Source of the DNA: Bordetella parapertussis
GTDB lineage: Bacteria; Pseudomonadota; Gammaproteobacteria; Burkholderiales; Burkholderiaceae_C
DNA length: 7,150 nt
Reading direction: 5' to 3'
NCBI GenBank assembly: GCA_945900695.1
Contig: CAMDJU010000142.1
Span: 1-7,150, forward strand
Shown: positions 5,692 through 7,150 of the stretch, in pieces
Position numbering within the stretch: position 1 is the first letter of the stretch
Layout: each line of letters opens with the position of its first letter
Notes under the pieces: model-generated
The model's input: the letters and a program-made list of their open reading frames with translations, nothing else
The model's database searches: none
What the model was told of the DNA's origin: nothing
Position numbers and translations under genes: made by a program

Positions 5692-7150
5692 CGCGCCGCG
5701 CCGCCCAACCCCAGCGCCGCGCCGACTTCCATGCGGCCACCGGGGTGTTGCTTGTCACCCGCGAGCCGCCCCCACCGCCGCCCCCGGTCAAAGGCCAGCC
5801 CTCTGCGGTGCCCAGCAACCAAGCCGAAGGCGTTGAAATTTTGCTCGCCGTTTGGGACGACGGCAGCGTCACCGCCTTGCATGGCCATGTGGATTTGGGC
5901 ACGGGCATCGGCACCGCGTTGGCGCAAGTGGTGGCCGAAGAGTTGGATGTGGCCCTGTCCGATGTGCATGTGGTGTTGGGCAGCACCACCTTGGCACCGA
6001 ACCAAGGGCCGACCATTGCCAGCACATCGCTGCAAATGCACGCCGCCCCCTTGCGCGCGGGTGCCGCACAGGCCCGGGCTTGGCTGCTCGAGCGTGCGGC
6101 CCAGCGCTTGGGCGCTGCACCGGCCGACTTGCACGTGCAAGCCGGTGTGGTCATGCTGCGCGCCGACCCCACACGCCAGTGCCGCTATGCCGATGTGTTG
6201 ACAGGTGAGCATGTGGCCCTCAGCTTGGCGCTGGGCACACCGCTCAAACCCGCTGCCGAACACCGGCTCATTGGCCAATCGATGCAGCGCATGGACATAC
6301 CGGCCAAAATCACCGGCGAGGCCTTGTTTGTGCACGACATGCGCGTGCCCGGCATGCTGCATGGCCGTGTGGTGCGCCCGCCTTATGTGGGTGCCGACCA
6401 TGGCGACTTCATCGGCAACACCTTGCTGTCGGTGGACGAGTCGTCGATCGCCCACATCCCCGGCGTGCGCGCAGTGGTGGTGATTCGCGACTTTGTCGGT
6501 GTGGTGGCCGAGCGCGAAGAACACGCCGAACAAGCCATGCGCGAATTGCGCGTGCAGTGGAAAGACTGGCCTGGCCTGCCCCCCTTGGGCGACTTGCAAC
6601 AGGCTTTGCGCACCAACCCCTCCACCCAACGTCGCTTGGTCGATGACGGCGACGTGGACGCTGCCATGGCCCAAGCCGATCAACGCTTGTCGCGCACCTA
6701 TGTGTGGCCGTATCAAATGCACGCGTCGATTGGGCCGTCTTGTGCTTTGGCCTTGTGGCCGCCGCAGGCGGTGGCGGGCGAAGCGCGGCTCACCGTTTGG
6801 GCCGGCACCCAAAGCCCGCATGTGTTGCGCGCCGACCTGGCCAAGCTGATGGGCTTGAACGAAATTGACATTGCCGTGGTTCGCATGGAGGCCGCCGGTT
6901 GCTATGGCCGCAATGGCGCCGACGATGTCGCCGCCGATGCCGCCTTGCTGGCCCGCGCAGTAGGTGCGCCAGTGCGGGTGCAACTCACCCGCGAGCAAGA
7001 GCACGCCTGGGAGCCCAAAGGCGCGGCCCAGCTCATGGATGTGCGCGGCGGCCTGAACGCCGACGGCACGGTGGCCGCTTACGACTTTGAAACCAGCTAC
7101 CCCTCCAACGGCGCGCCCACCTTGGCCCTGCTGTTGACCCGCACCATTGA
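5688..7150 (+). CDS. Molybdopterin-binding large subunit, IorB/NicB-type dehydrogenase, N-terminal part
   Basis: The gene runs off the right edge; 487 codons are visible with no stop. The product should bind the molybdenum cofactor and hydroxylate an aldehyde or N-heteroaromatic compound using water. The domain order is that of isoquinoline 1-oxidoreductase beta subunits. A cofactor-domain segment comes first (about 48-160; GHVDLGTGIGTALAQVVAEELD at 66-87, then NQGPTIAS). The hammerhead domain follows (from about 206; AKITGEALFVHDMRVPGMLHGRVVRPP at 206-232). Next comes the main cofactor domain with PYQMHASIGPSCA (341-353), GTQSPHVLRADLA and GCYGRNGADD (404-413), the counterpart of the xanthine dehydrogenase GGxGGK-like loop. 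The catalytic Glu would lie beyond the window. Residues 10-22 (RRADFHAATGVLL) resemble a decayed Tat signal and are followed by seven prolines (27-33). The start overlaps the small-subunit stop by ATGA. Nicotinate, isoquinoline or an uncharacterised aldehyde are all possible substrates. Confidence 0.9.
   Translation, partial: MTRRAAQPQRRADFHAATGVLLVTREPPPPPPPVKGQPSAVPSNQAEGVEILLAVWDDGSVTALHGHVDLGTGIGTALAQVVAEELDVALSDVHVVLGSTTLAPNQGPTIASTSLQMHAAPLRAGAAQARAWLLERAAQRLGAAPADLHVQAGVVMLRADPTRQCRYADVLTGEHVALSLALGTPLKPAAEHRLIGQSMQRMDIPAKITGEALFVHDMRVPGMLHGRVVRPPYVGADHGDFIGNTLLSVDESSIAHIPGVRAVVVIRDFVGVVAEREEHAEQAMRELRVQWKDWPGLPPLGDLQQALRTNPSTQRRLVDDGDVDAAMAQADQRLSRTYVWPYQMHASIGPSCALALWPPQAVAGEARLTVWAGTQSPHVLRADLAKLMGLNEIDIAVVRMEAAGCYGRNGADDVAADAALLARAVGAPVRVQLTREQEHAWEPKGAAQLMDVRGGLNADGTVAAYDFETSYPSNGAPTLALLLTRTI

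Noticed and set aside
5643..7004. A 453-codon minus-strand open frame opposite the molybdenum large subunit
   Set aside because: The plus-strand frame encodes a conserved enzyme with clear motifs. The antisense frame is His/Gly/Ala-rich and is explained by the codon bias of the real gene.
1..7150. CRISPR arrays, tRNA or rRNA genes, insertion sequences, attachment sites
   Set aside because: No spaced direct repeats, cloverleaf-like sequences, transposase motifs or terminal inverted repeats were seen, and the genes form a continuous ordinary operon.

Overview
The window looks like the chromosome of a GC-rich betaproteobacterium of the order Burkholderiales, most likely the family Comamonadaceae. 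The basis is strong G/C bias at third codon positions, heavy use of TTG for leucine, and proteins that closely resemble my recollection of conserved Burkholderiales families. The genus cannot be fixed from the sequence; a Limnohabitans- or Rhodoferax-like organism would fit the TTG-rich codon use.

Layout. Positions 1-173 (minus strand) hold the first 57 codons of a VOC/glyoxalase-superfamily gene that runs off the left edge. Positions 174-396 are a divergent intergenic region with several short dyads and a possible promoter. From 397 to the right edge all genes are on the plus strand and look like one operon. They are a periplasmic solute-binding protein of the branched-chain amino acid (LivJ/LivK-type) family, a 154-nt gap with a hairpin, one 636-residue permease that joins LivH and LivM in a single chain, the ATPases LivG and LivF, a small two-[2Fe-2S] subunit, and the first 487 codons of a molybdenum hydroxylase large subunit of the isoquinoline 1-oxidoreductase/nicotinate dehydrogenase (IorAB/NicAB) type. 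Junctions after the permease are tight: ATGA overlaps at 3664-3667 and 5688-5691, a 10-nt gap before livF and a 14-nt gap before the iron-sulfur subunit.

How the genes fit together. The first four genes form a complete high-affinity ABC importer: binding protein, a fused membrane dimer in one chain, and two different ATPases. The last two encode an enzyme that would hydroxylate an aldehyde or N-heteroaromatic compound with water, passing electrons from the molybdenum cofactor through two [2Fe-2S] clusters to an outside acceptor. No FAD (CoxM-type) subunit gene lies between them, as expected for the IorAB type. Co-transcription suggests that the importer brings in the hydroxylase substrate or a precursor. 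The substrate cannot be read from the sequence, so 'branched-chain amino acid' should be taken as a family label only. The main points of interest are this transporter-hydroxylase linkage, the LivH-LivM fusion, and an N-terminus on the large subunit that resembles a decayed Tat signal followed by seven prolines.
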